Shown: positions 8,110-16,129, numbered from the stretch's first letter. The stretch: 37,568 nt of DNA from Halieaceae bacterium (GCA_902613175.1 CACMGJ010000001.1:1-37568), one strand, 5' to 3'. The notes: generated by a model from the sequence alone, not told the origin. Numbers and translations are program-made.

Positions 8110-8538
8110 ATGGGACGACTCCTGCTAGTCACACTTGTCCTTTGCACACTTTGTGCAAATGCACAAACCGTACAAGACGGTGACAGTGTCATCAGAGGGG
8201 ATGGTGTTCGAGTACGTCTCTACGGAATTGACGCTCCTGAAAAAGATCAACCGTATGGTAGAGAAGCCAGACAGGTACTCAAGCAGTACATGCCTCTTGT
8301 TGCCAAGATGAAAGAGTATGACGAAGACCGTTACGGGCGCCTTATTGTTGAGCTATTTACTGAGGACAACAAGAGCATAAACGCTGCAATGATTTGCTCA
8401 GGCGCTGCATGGTGGTACGAGTATTACGCTCCTGACAGACCTCAATTTAAGCAATGTCAGGAGGACGCTCAGAGTAGCAAGCGTGGTCTTTGGGCTGAAC
8501 AAGACCCTGTGGCGCCATGGGATTGGAGGAGAAGGTGA
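8110..8538 (+). CDS. Secreted thermonuclease-family (SNase-like) nuclease
   Basis: This 142-residue protein has a short signal peptide (residues 1-18, CANAQ cleavage). It carries the staphylococcal nuclease fold signatures: DGD at 23-25, 'VRLYGIDAPE' with Arg36, Asp41 and Glu44 in the places of the catalytic Arg35, Asp40 and Glu43, and DRYGR at 73-77 whose last Arg matches catalytic Arg87. The C-terminus has Trp-rich 'GLWAEQDPVAPWDW', usual in short bacterial homologues. It should cleave DNA or RNA with Ca2+ in the periplasm or outside the cell. All key residues are present. It is convergent with the ABM-domain gene, with only 14 bases between stops. Confidence 0.9.
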   Translation: MGRLLLVTLVLCTLCANAQTVQDGDSVIRGDGVRVRLYGIDAPEKDQPYGREARQVLKQYMPLVAKMKEYDEDRYGRLIVELFTEDNKSINAAMICSGAAWWYEYYAPDRPQFKQCQEDAQSSKRGLWAEQDPVAPWDWRRR

Positions 8539-8552
8539 CCTTAGACGCGGGT

Positions 8553-8858
8553 TCAGTAGTCTTTCTTACTGCCCCAAGTATGGACAGTGACTCCATTGTC
8601 AAAACCACCTTCCAATATATCTTTAGTTACCTCTTGGATGCCCGTTTCAATTCGCCATCCGAGATATATCCGTTGGTGCGAGAGAGATTCCCACTCTTCA
8701 ACTAAGGTGATGGTAGAACTACCTCTGTCTTCATAGACGTCGACTTTAATACATCCGTCGTACGACCGAGTATCACCTAAGACAGCTCTGAACATGTCTG
8801 CTAACGCGTCAAATTTTCCATCGGCGGCTTTGAAATTGAGAACGACTAGTTCGCCCAT
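8553..8858 (-). CDS. ABM-domain (antibiotic biosynthesis monooxygenase-like) protein
   Basis: The start was set at the ATG at 8858 because AAGGAG lies eight bases upstream; this gives 101 residues. The order strand (ELVVLNFKA), helix (GKFDALADMFRAVLGDTRSYDG), strands (CIKVDVYEDRGSSTITLVEEWES), helix (HQRIYLGWRIETG) and last strand matches PF03992, including the family's 'E-x-W' strand and 'PGCxxxxVY'-like turn (YDGCIKVDVYED). These proteins act as monooxygenases, isomerases or heme-degrading enzymes, and the sequence does not say which. It has no signal peptide. Confidence 0.8.
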   Translation of the reverse strand: MGELVVLNFKAADGKFDALADMFRAVLGDTRSYDGCIKVDVYEDRGSSTITLVEEWESLSHQRIYLGWRIETGIQEVTKDILEGGFDNGVTVHTWGSKKDY

Positions 8859-9139
8859 TTGGCGTCTCCTTCTTTGAGCCAAAGAGCGCTTACGCGCCCA
8901 ATTGAATAGTTAGCTTTATAGTTGCTTCTACTGAAAAACAATAACAAGCATAGAAGCAGGCACTTAAAATCACAAGATTAGAGGTAAGTCTGCGCTTACC
9001 AGTTAACGAGCGGTTGATTGGCTAGGTATAAAAGGGCGTTAGCTCTCATCATTTTCACCACCTGCGATTCAAATAAAAGTAGTGAAGTTACTAACACCTT
9101 TTATGCTAAAAGCATTTCAAAACTCTTTAGGGGACTCTA

Positions 9140-9481
9140 ATGAAGAAGTTTTTTGCGCTGGTAACTACCATTTTGTTTTGCAGTGTTGCGTTTGCGGATG
9201 CTCACAAGTCTGTTTATCTCGTCGATTTTAAGTGTGATGCCGCAGCATACAAGCAGTTTGCGTCTATGACTTTGGAAGAGCTCAACGCTCAATTTCCCAA
9301 GGGTTCCACTAAACTCGCGAGATATCAGGACCTCACATCTGGGAGCGGTATTGTCTTAATTGAGACCGATGACCCCACGCTTGCCATTAGGCACGTGAAC
9401 CCTTGGACCGAAGTCTGCGATTCGACCATAACTCCAGTGGTCGATGACAAAACAGCATTGGAAATACTTCCCAAAACGTAA
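9140..9481 (+). CDS. Small secreted Cys-paired protein of unknown function
   Basis: This 113-residue protein has a signal peptide (residues 1-19, cleaving after VAFA) and an AGGGGA ribosome site seven bases before the ATG. The mature part is one unit of the architecture seen twice in the proteins at 4591-5367 and 5827-6579: a strand with Cys (SVYLVDFKCDAAAY), a helix, a strand (GIVLIETDD) and a closing Cys (WTEVCDST). A disulfide-held ferredoxin-like fold is inferred. No active site is visible. A hairpin terminator follows at once. Confidence 0.7.
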   Translation: MKKFFALVTTILFCSVAFADAHKSVYLVDFKCDAAAYKQFASMTLEELNAQFPKGSTKLARYQDLTSGSGIVLIETDDPTLAIRHVNPWTEVCDSTITPVVDDKTALEILPKT

Positions 9482-9497
9482 TAAGTAGGGAAGCTCC

Positions 9498-9521
9498 GAG
9501 GGGTTATTTCAATCCCTCTTT
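9498..9521 (+). terminator. Hairpin terminator after the small secreted protein
   Basis: GAGGGGTT pairs with AATCCCTC (one G-T pair) around ATTTC, then TTT. It starts 17 bases after the stop codon. The T-run is short, so efficiency is uncertain. Confidence 0.6.
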
Positions 9522-9685
9522 GCTAAGCAAATGACCAGCTGGCGTATAGCATCCTAACTACTCTACAAATAGCATGTCGCTAGCTCGGCCTCGTAACCTG
9601 GGCGACTACTGTCGGTAAGTTCACTGCCTATTTTTTAGTCGAAAAGCGTTTTACCCAGCCGCGGATTATGACTTACCGCCTGTCT

Positions 9686-10090
9686 TCAGAACTCTGTGAC
9701 TTGCTCCATGACGCGGTCTACCCGGTTTGCCCAGGCCTGTTGCCACTCAGATCGCCATTCCGCTCCTAAGTTTTTGTCGAGCACGTCCTGCATGCTTTGG
9801 AACAAGCTCTCGTACATGGCTGTGGTCGCAGAGTAGGCCTTAATGTGGTTTTCTAGCTCCCAATTAAGATAGCCGCTTGGCCCGAGGTGTTCATCTGATA
9901 GGAAGAGTTCGAGCAGTAATGCAAACAGTCGTCCCCGCATGTGCTCATCCGAGTACTCCATCAGCGCTGCAGCCTCAGGATCAAGCTCGAAAAAGCGCCC
10001 GTTGACTAGAGGCGCCATATCAACTTGGCGCTCGGCATAAAGCTAGAGTGAATCTGAAATGAGGCCGATCTCGCTCGCCGAATCGGTCAT
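9686..10090 (-). pseudogene. Globin-family gene interrupted by an in-frame TAG
   Basis: The uninterrupted part, from the ATG at 10018, gives 110 residues: 'RFFELDPEAAALMEYSDEHMRGRLFALLLELFLSDEHLGP', 'WELENHIKAYS' (candidate proximal His in NHIKAY) and 'LGAEWRSEWQQAWANRVDRVM', all typical of bacterial single-domain globins, but it lacks the first helix. Upstream in the same frame is LYAERQVD, then TAG (10043-10045), then an ATG at 10090 reading MTDSASEIGLISDSL. Joined, these give 134 codons, the normal globin length, with a standard N-terminal helix 'LISDSLxLYAERQVDMAPLV'. A nonsense change at codon 16 is the simplest reading. A functional short protein from 10018 or TAG readthrough are less likely. 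Oxygen or NO binding would be the ancestral role. Confidence 0.75.
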
Positions 10091-10218
10091 CAAAGGTTAG
10101 TACCGAGCCGTTTCATGTGCTACTCGTTGAGGCGCTTTATGGCACAAAGTGTCCATGTGCTTACTCTCGGGATGCGAGGGCAGTCACGTCGGCATAAAAG
10201 CGTCACAGTTTGCTCTGG

Positions 10219-11637
10219 CTAACCCAGTCTCGCCATGACATCTCCGAACAGCTCTTCGTCACTCGGGAGCGTCTTCGCTTGCGCGAGCGGTTTTGAGACC
10301 CAAGTAATGTTCACCAGATGTTTCCAATTAATGTTCTCGTTGGTGGAGTTGCCGCCCCAGCTGCCACACCCTAGCGAGAAGGTTTGCCGCATGCCATTCC
10401 ACAAATTGCCACTGTTGGATGGCGCCTGAGGTTGATTCACCATGACGCGAGAGGTTTTGGTTCCACTTGCTAGCTTAATGATGTTGTCATCGCTGTTGGA
10501 GTAGATGCCGCAGGAATGGCCCATGCCCTGGTATTCCTGAATCGCGTTCGTGAGCGCAATCGCCTCATGAATATCGGCTACTTTATAAAACGCCATCACG
10601 GCCGAGAGCTTTTCACCAGAGAAGGGGTGGTCCGGTCCCACGCCCTCATATGGCACGATAATAAATTTCCGGTCCTCTGGAATAGAGAATCCTGACATCT
10701 CAGCGAGCACCTGGGGCTGCTTGACAACCGCTGCTGTATTGAGCGCACCGTCATGCCATAGGACCTTTGCAATCTCTTCAGCCTCTTCCTGTGATGCGAC
10801 ATAACCACCTTCGGCGATCAGCTTCCTTAGTAGTTCGTCATAGACGCTTTCAAGGGCAATGACGGAGTTTTCCGCGGAGCAGGATGCAGCCAGATCGAGT
10901 GTCTTAGAAATGCGTATTTTTTCTGCCGTGTCAAAAAGGTCTGCTGTGTCATCCACCGTGATCACTGCATTCCCAGCGCCCACGCCCAATGCGGGCGTGC
11001 CGCTTGAATACGCCGCCTTCACCATGCCTGGCCCACCCGTGGCGAGGATGAAGTCACATTGCTTCATAAGCTCTTCGGTTTTGCCGAGTGATGGCTGCGC
11101 CATGGTTTGTACAAGATCAGCGGGAGCCCCCATCTTTTCGAGTGCACCGCGCATTTTCTCGACAATCGTCATATTGATGAACTTAGCGCGTGGGTGTGGC
11201 GCAATGACAATAGCGTTTCGGCCCTTAACCGCATTGATACTTTTAATAACGGGTGTAGCCTCGGGGTTCGTCGAGGGCGATAAAGCACCAATCACGCCAA
11301 CGGGCTTGCAGATTTTGACGATATTGCGCTCGAGGTCCTCCTCGATCACACCGACCGATCTATCGGGCAGGATGTCCATGAGCGCCGCTCGGGTTTTCAC
11401 TGATATTTTTGCGAATTTCCCGTTGTAGTCACCGAGCTGCGTCTCATCGAGGGTTTGTTGCGCGAGTTCCTCGGCCACACCTGGTTTTGCGCAGGACCAG
11501 ACCATCGCTCTAATGAGTTCGTCGACTTGTTCTTGAGTGTAGTCGGCTATCGTGGCTTGAGCCACGCGCGCGCGTTCTATCAGTGCTGCAACTTCAGCTG
11601 TTTCCTCAGGCAGTACGATCGTTTCTGGTGTGCCCAT
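10219..11637 (-). CDS. CoA-acylating aldehyde dehydrogenase (sulfoacetaldehyde / acetaldehyde type)
   Basis: This 472-residue enzyme belongs to the acylating branch of aldehyde dehydrogenases: 'GVIGALSPSTNPEATPVIKSINAVKGRNAIVIAPHPRA' at about 114-151, glycine-rich 'ATGGPGMVKAAYSSGTPALGVGAGN' at about 199-223, and catalytic Cys253 in 'DLAASCSAENSVI'. The C-terminal half has 'GGNSTNENINWKHLVNITWVS'. The family oxidises an aldehyde with NAD(P)+ and CoA to an acyl-CoA. The single-domain length and the SCSAENS motif fit sulfoacetaldehyde dehydrogenase SauS, but EutE/AdhE-like acetaldehyde enzymes are close relatives, so the substrate is open. No microcompartment or alcohol dehydrogenase gene is next to it. 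Confidence 0.8.
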   Translation of the reverse strand: MGTPETIVLPEETAEVAALIERARVAQATIADYTQEQVDELIRAMVWSCAKPGVAEELAQQTLDETQLGDYNGKFAKISVKTRAALMDILPDRSVGVIEEDLERNIVKICKPVGVIGALSPSTNPEATPVIKSINAVKGRNAIVIAPHPRAKFINMTIVEKMRGALEKMGAPADLVQTMAQPSLGKTEELMKQCDFILATGGPGMVKAAYSSGTPALGVGAGNAVITVDDTADLFDTAEKIRISKTLDLAASCSAENSVIALESVYDELLRKLIAEGGYVASQEEAEEIAKVLWHDGALNTAAVVKQPQVLAEMSGFSIPEDRKFIIVPYEGVGPDHPFSGEKLSAVMAFYKVADIHEAIALTNAIQEYQGMGHSCGIYSNSDDNIIKLASGTKTSRVMVNQPQAPSNSGNLWNGMRQTFSLGCGSWGGNSTNENINWKHLVNITWVSKPLAQAKTLPSDEELFGDVMARLG

Positions 11638-11929
11638 GATGTTCCCCTCACGTTCTTATGTTGAGAATCATACGTCCTAAAACGATGGTGTGCGATGGTC
11701 ATGGTGCGAACCGAGTCCTTCATGCTGTTTCTAAACTTAATGCTTAAATTAGTGCCTGGAAAGAGGAGCGAATGCGCACAACAATCCCTAACTGAGTTTT
11801 CGTAGCGCGAGTTTGCGCTTGAACGAGCGCACCTGAGGTTTTTTGGCCACATTGGCCTCTTAGAGTGCGCTACGTTATTTTTTGGTAGCTTAGCGTCATG
11901 ACATTGTGAGAACGACGAGGGGTTTATCG

Positions 11930-12571
11930 ATGCGATACGCGCTGGTGTTAATAAGCTTGCTGGTGACGATGACGACCTACGCAGACGATACGTCGTCTAT
12001 AGACAGCATCGTCAACGCCTACTACGAGGTCGTGTCGGGACCCGAAGGGTTCATCTACGATTCGGACAGAGATGCCAACATTCATGCTGACGGTGCCTTG
12101 ATCACCAAGGTATTTCCTGACGGGAGGTTCCAGAGACATGATCTGAGCGCTGAGCAGGCCATGATATCAGTGCCTTACGATCAAGCTTTCTTTGAATCTG
12201 AAGTTAATAGACGTGTCGAGCGATACGGGAACATTGCGCATGTCTGGAGTGAGTTTGAGATGCGAACCTCTCCTGAGGCTGAGCCGTACAACGGCGGATT
12301 CAACAGCATTTCCCTCTACTTTAGAGATGATCGGTGGTGGATCTCATCCTGGTCGACGCAATACAAAGATCCGTCTCTCAAGCCTTCAAAAGCGCCTGCG
12401 GCGGAGAAGCTGACGGATCTCGATACAGAGCAGTTCGCGGATGTTGTGAAAAGTATTGTGCAAGACACGCTTCAAGCCTGTGAGGTGCAGGGAGGCATGC
12501 AGGGGCGTGCAAAAATGAACCTCGCCGTTGTGGGTGAGGTCAACGCCAAGCTAGTGTGTTCACAGGAATGA
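11930..12571 (+). CDS. Secreted SnoaL/NTF2-like protein
   Basis: The ATG at 11930 was chosen because GAGGGG lies about eight bases upstream and the product then begins with a clean signal peptide (MRYALVLISLLVTMTTYADD); an in-frame start at 11906 adds eight residues. The 213-residue product has 'IVNAYYEVVSGPEG', 'AMISVPYDQAFFESEVNRRVERYGNIAHVWSEFEMR' and 'YNGGFNSISLYFRDDRWWISSWSTQ', the helix-and-sheet order of the NTF2/SnoaL-like fold. Members include steroid isomerase relatives and many ligand-binding proteins of unknown use. The last 50 residues form a helical extension with two Cys. Function is unknown. Confidence 0.65.
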   Translation: MRYALVLISLLVTMTTYADDTSSIDSIVNAYYEVVSGPEGFIYDSDRDANIHADGALITKVFPDGRFQRHDLSAEQAMISVPYDQAFFESEVNRRVERYGNIAHVWSEFEMRTSPEAEPYNGGFNSISLYFRDDRWWISSWSTQYKDPSLKPSKAPAAEKLTDLDTEQFADVVKSIVQDTLQACEVQGGMQGRAKMNLAVVGEVNAKLVCSQE

Positions 12572-12756
12572 GTTCGCAGTGAACGAAGTGAGAGGCCATT
12601 ATCTTGACTCGGCCTCAGAGGCTAACATCGCCAGCAGATTTAGCCAGTCGGCGTTAAGTGCACTTAAATGCGAGGCTGCGGTTGAACCCGCCGCTATCCG
12701 TTTGTCCCTTACTTGCGTATGGTTCATAGCAATTCTGATGAACGGAACAACGGCTT

Positions 12757-14157
12757 ATGGCAGCGCCACTCCCCAATCATCCGCAACTGCGCGGTAACTA
12801 TGGCCCTATCAATTTTGAAGCGTCTTATGACGATCTTGTCATTGAGGGCACCATACCCCCTGATTTGTCAGGGTCGCTGTATCGGATAGGTCCAAACCCC
12901 AAGTTTGTCGAGGGGACTTATCACTGGTTTTTTGGTGCCGGCATGGTTCACGCGTTTCACGTGGATCAGGGGAAAGTAAGTTATTTGAATCGCTGGGTAA
13001 GAACGCCAAAGTTTGAAAAAGAAATCGAGATAGGGCGAGGCCTCAGTCTCGACATCAATATCAATTCAGAAACCGGCCATATCGAGAGCAATCGCCGTAA
13101 TGGAGTCGCTAACACGCACATTCTGGCGCATGGTGACCATTTGGTGGCGCTTGAAGAGGGAAGTCACCCGTTCAGTATGGACCCTCAGACATTGGGGTCA
13201 GAAGGCTACGGTCATTACGCCGATGGCATCAAAGGCGCCATGACAGCGCACCCGAAAATTGATCCGGAAACGGGCGAGCTTCATGGTTTCGGTTACATGA
13301 CCAATCATTTTGGCAGTAACACCATGACCTACCACGTCATCGATCGAAACGGTCGGATGCTCCGGTCGGATGTTTTCGAAGCCCCCTATGCGGCGATGGT
13401 TCACGATTTCATGATTACTCGTGACTATGTGATTTTCCCTTTGTTCCCTTTGACCTGCGACTTGGATCGCGTTGCCCAGTTTGGTTTTCCTTTTGCCTTC
13501 GATCGAAGTGCTGGCGCGTATATAGGTGTGCTGAAACGTGGCGCTCCCGCGTCAAGCATTCGCTGGTTCGAAGCACCTGTCTGCTATGTCTTCCATTACT
13601 TGAACGCGTGGAACGAGGGTTCAAAAGTGACCTTCGATTCAGTCGATTTTCCTGTCGCCCCGAACTTCCCCAATGCGGATGGTAGTATTCCCGCGCACGC
13701 GGACGCGCAGGGTAAGCTGACGCGCTGGACGCTAGACGTCGACACCGGCGCGATAGATCGTCACCAGACGCTGGATGTGGCTTCTGAATTTCCACGCATT
13801 GATGATCGATTTGCTGCCTCTCGCCATCGTCATGGTTACATTGCAGCCGCTTCACAACGTGCAAAAGGTGACGGTGGCTTATTCCACGAGATTACCCATA
13901 TCGATTGTGATACGGGCCACGTTAGCTCTTGGGACGCTGGTTTTGGAAACGGTGTTTCTGAACCTGTCTTCGTTGAGAAAAACGCGAGCTCAAAAGAAGG
14001 CGAGGGCTGGTTGTTGGCGACTATTTATGACAGCAGGGCCAGCACGTCTTCCATGGTGGTTCTTGACGCCCAAGCGGTCACTGATGGACCCGTGGCCGTG
14101 GCAAAGCTAGATCATCGTATCCCCTATGGCTTTCACGGGAGCTGGCGCAATAACTGA
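12757..14157 (+). CDS. Carotenoid cleavage oxygenase (RPE65 / lignostilbene dioxygenase family)
   Basis: This 466-residue protein has the family start 'GNYGPINFEASYDDLVIEGTIPPDLSGSLYRIGPNP'. The four His ligands for the non-heme Fe(II) are visible at about 165 (MTAHPK), 216 (MVHDFM), 280 (VFHYLNAW) and 460 (YGFHGSW). These enzymes cleave carotenoids, apocarotenoids or stilbene-type lignin dimers with O2; which substrate applies cannot be decided. An organism with carotenoid-containing photosystems has abundant substrate. There is no signal peptide, so it is cytoplasmic. It starts about 185 bases after the NTF2-like gene; that gap shows no clear feature. Confidence 0.9.
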   Translation: MAAPLPNHPQLRGNYGPINFEASYDDLVIEGTIPPDLSGSLYRIGPNPKFVEGTYHWFFGAGMVHAFHVDQGKVSYLNRWVRTPKFEKEIEIGRGLSLDININSETGHIESNRRNGVANTHILAHGDHLVALEEGSHPFSMDPQTLGSEGYGHYADGIKGAMTAHPKIDPETGELHGFGYMTNHFGSNTMTYHVIDRNGRMLRSDVFEAPYAAMVHDFMITRDYVIFPLFPLTCDLDRVAQFGFPFAFDRSAGAYIGVLKRGAPASSIRWFEAPVCYVFHYLNAWNEGSKVTFDSVDFPVAPNFPNADGSIPAHADAQGKLTRWTLDVDTGAIDRHQTLDVASEFPRIDDRFAASRHRHGYIAAASQRAKGDGGLFHEITHIDCDTGHVSSWDAGFGNGVSEPVFVEKNASSKEGEGWLLATIYDSRASTSSMVVLDAQAVTDGPVAVAKLDHRIPYGFHGSWRNN

Positions 14158-14166
14158 AGTTAATGA

Positions 14167-14193
14167 GCATCCCCGTGCTGCACCGGCGGATGC
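14167..14193 (+). terminator. Hairpin after the carotenoid oxygenase gene
   Basis: GCATCC (14167-14172) pairs with GGATGC (14188-14193), with further GC pairing possible inside. It begins about 10 bases after the stop codon and is followed by GATTTGATT rather than a T-run, so it is a possible terminator only. Confidence 0.4.
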
Positions 14194-14412
14194 GATTTGA
14201 TTGATGTCATGTGTCCGCGCTTATTGGCCGTATCTGCGCCGGAAGCGCACAAATGTCTGCGGTGTCATCGCTCTATGCAGAGCTATTTCCCCGCTCTATG
14301 AGCAACACAAAAAACCGCCTCTTTTTGTCTGTATTTTGTCCGGATATTGGTTTCCTATAGCGCGAAATAGGTGCTCGTAGTCTCTGAGGAAAACCATGCG
14401 GGATACCATTCG

Positions 14413-15489
14413 ATGAACGCCGAGGCACTCGGTAACGTTCAGGTCACATGGCCTGATGGTGAATGTATAAATGTTCCCACGTTGTGGCTACGCGACGTCT
14501 GTCCTTGCGAGGAATGTAGGATTGCTCAGACGCAGGAAAAGCGATTCCACCTTGCCACGTTAGACAGCGTCTCTATTGAAACTCTGACTGTCAGTGACGA
14601 CCAGCTTTGCGTTACTTGGGCTGGTGGTCACGAGAGTCAATACCGTAGAGCCTTCTTGTCAGGAGATCACGCGCGTGCAACGCCACGATGGGAGCCTTGG
14701 AGTGATGATTATTCGCCCGCTTACGTCGATTTCAAATCGTTTCAAGCGAACGATAGCTGTGCCGAGACCGCTATCGAGGAGTTTCTGAGATCGGGTGTTC
14801 TCATTCTTGAAAGCGCACCGACCGAGGAAGCGACCCTGGAGTTATTAGCCAAGCGACTTGGTCCTATCCGGGAAGTGCTGTTCGAGCGCATTCACAATGT
14901 GAAAGTGGACCCCAACGGCTACAACGTCGCCCATACCAACTTAGGCCTACCACCGCACAACGACTTTGCAAGTTATTCCTGGCCACCTAGTGTTCAGGCA
15001 CTTCATATGCTAGCAAACGAGGCGAGTGGCGGACGGTCAACCATTTTTGATGGCTGGGGACTGTTGGAAGAGTTCCGCTCTGATGAGCCTGAGGCGTTTG
15101 ACGTCTTATGCCGGGTGGGAGTGCCCTTCAGAGAATTTGATAAAAGTAATGAGACTTACGCCTGCGAGCCAATTATTCGGCTCAACGCAAGAGGCGAGCT
15201 CGTTATTTTCCGCTATTCGAATCAGCTGATGCAGGTGATGAATCCCTCTGATCCCGATATAGCCGCGTTTTACGATGCCTATTACAAACTGAGTCGCCGC
15301 TTGTTTGATACCGACAAAGTCCGGCGTTTCCGATTAGAGGGTGGGCAGATATTGATTGTCGCGAGCCATCGCATTCTTCATGGACGCGAAGCAATCGACG
15401 ACGCCGGGTGCCGACATTTACAGGATGCTTACTTCGAGCACGATAATGTCCGCAACATGCTTACTGTACTAGCGAGGTCGCATGACTGA
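14413..15489 (+). CDS. Gamma-butyrobetaine hydroxylase / TmpA-like Fe(II)-2-oxoglutarate dioxygenase
   Basis: Counting from the ATG at 14413 (358 residues), the N-terminal domain has the zinc site of the family, CPCEEC (Cys30, Cys32, Cys35) with His73. The TauD-like double-stranded beta-helix has the iron ligands His182-x-Asp184 (LPPHNDF) and His323 in RILHGRE, where the following Arg binds 2-oxoglutarate. The family includes gamma-butyrobetaine dioxygenase (carnitine synthesis) and TmpA, which hydroxylates 2-trimethylaminoethylphosphonate. The next gene overlaps by eight bases and is a TmpB-like HD-domain protein, which favours a TmpA-type job: salvage of phosphorus and glycine betaine from a phosphonate. 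An in-frame GTG at 14371 could add 14 residues; neither start has a good ribosome site. Confidence 0.85.
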   Translation: MNAEALGNVQVTWPDGECINVPTLWLRDVCPCEECRIAQTQEKRFHLATLDSVSIETLTVSDDQLCVTWAGGHESQYRRAFLSGDHARATPRWEPWSDDYSPAYVDFKSFQANDSCAETAIEEFLRSGVLILESAPTEEATLELLAKRLGPIREVLFERIHNVKVDPNGYNVAHTNLGLPPHNDFASYSWPPSVQALHMLANEASGGRSTIFDGWGLLEEFRSDEPEAFDVLCRVGVPFREFDKSNETYACEPIIRLNARGELVIFRYSNQLMQVMNPSDPDIAAFYDAYYKLSRRLFDTDKVRRFRLEGGQILIVASHRILHGREAIDDAGCRHLQDAYFEHDNVRNMLTVLARSHD

Positions 15490-16029
15490 AGTTTCATTTA
15501 CGCAAATGAAAGATGGCGCCCAAGCCGATTATGAGTTTTTGGAGCAGTTGGAAGACGACCATATCAAGGGCTTGCCTGATCGCATCATGAAAGCTCTGGC
15601 AGGGCTATCCGATGGGCTTGCTGGGTACAAGATCGATCGTCTGAAACACTCGCTACAGACCGCGACTCGCGCGAAGATGAGGATGCCAGTATTGATTGGA
15701 TTGTAGCTGCCTTGGTCCATGATATTGGCGATGAGCTGGCGCCATTCAGTCACTCGGAATTCGCGGCGACGCTTCTCAAGCCCTTTGTCAGTGAAGAGAT
15801 TGTCTTGGTGATAGAGAAACACGGCTTATTTCAGGCCTACTACTACGCCCATCATGTAGGGGGTGATCGTCACGCTAGAGATAAGTACAAAGATCATCCG
15901 TTCTACGATCAATGCGTGCACTTCTGCGAGGCTTGGGATCAAGCATCCTTCGATCCCAATTACCCGACGCGATCACTTAATTACTTCGAGCCAATGGTGA
16001 GAGAAGTTTTCTCGAGACGAGCTCACTGA
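15482..16029 (+). pseudogene. TmpB/PhnZ-like HD-domain oxygenase gene with a one-base frameshift
   Basis: The first frame (15482-15706) reads well to 'DRLKHSLQTATRA' and then derails into MRMPVLIGL and TAG. A second frame, entered near 15673, continues with 'EDEDASIDWIVAALVHDIGDELAPFSHSEFAA' to the stop at 16027-16029. Joined they give about 182 residues, the normal size, with the HD metal ligands in order: His of KHSLQ, His-Asp of VHDIGD, His of FSHSE, His of EKHGLF and Asp of AWDQASF. TmpB and PhnZ are mixed-valent diiron oxygenases that cleave C-P bonds of hydroxylated phosphonates. Loss of one base at about 15671-15673 explains the break; a sequencing error or programmed shift is possible. 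The start overlaps the TmpA-like gene. Confidence 0.75.
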
Positions 16030-16039
16030 ACTGATCGTT

Positions 16040-16067
16040 ATTTGAAGAGCTTGATTTGAAGAGCTTG
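16040..16067 (+). repeat. Perfect tandem duplication of a 14-mer
   Basis: ATTTGAAGAGCTTG occurs at 16040-16053 and 16054-16067 without change. It lies between the HD-domain gene and moeA, probably a replication-slippage duplication. Confidence 0.85.
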
Positions 16068-16129
16068 GCTCGGTTGCTCCGCAGGCGGCGCGACAGCACA
16101 ATAGCGTCTCACTGAGGGGCGTATTCAAC

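Noticed and set aside
10859-11428. 189-codon plus-strand frame
   Set aside because: It lies antisense inside the aldehyde dehydrogenase gene, whose motifs are clear; it has no motif of its own.
12579-12797. 72-codon plus-strand frame before the carotenoid oxygenase
   Set aside because: It overlaps the oxygenase start and its residues look random; the gap 12572-12756 is better left as non-coding.
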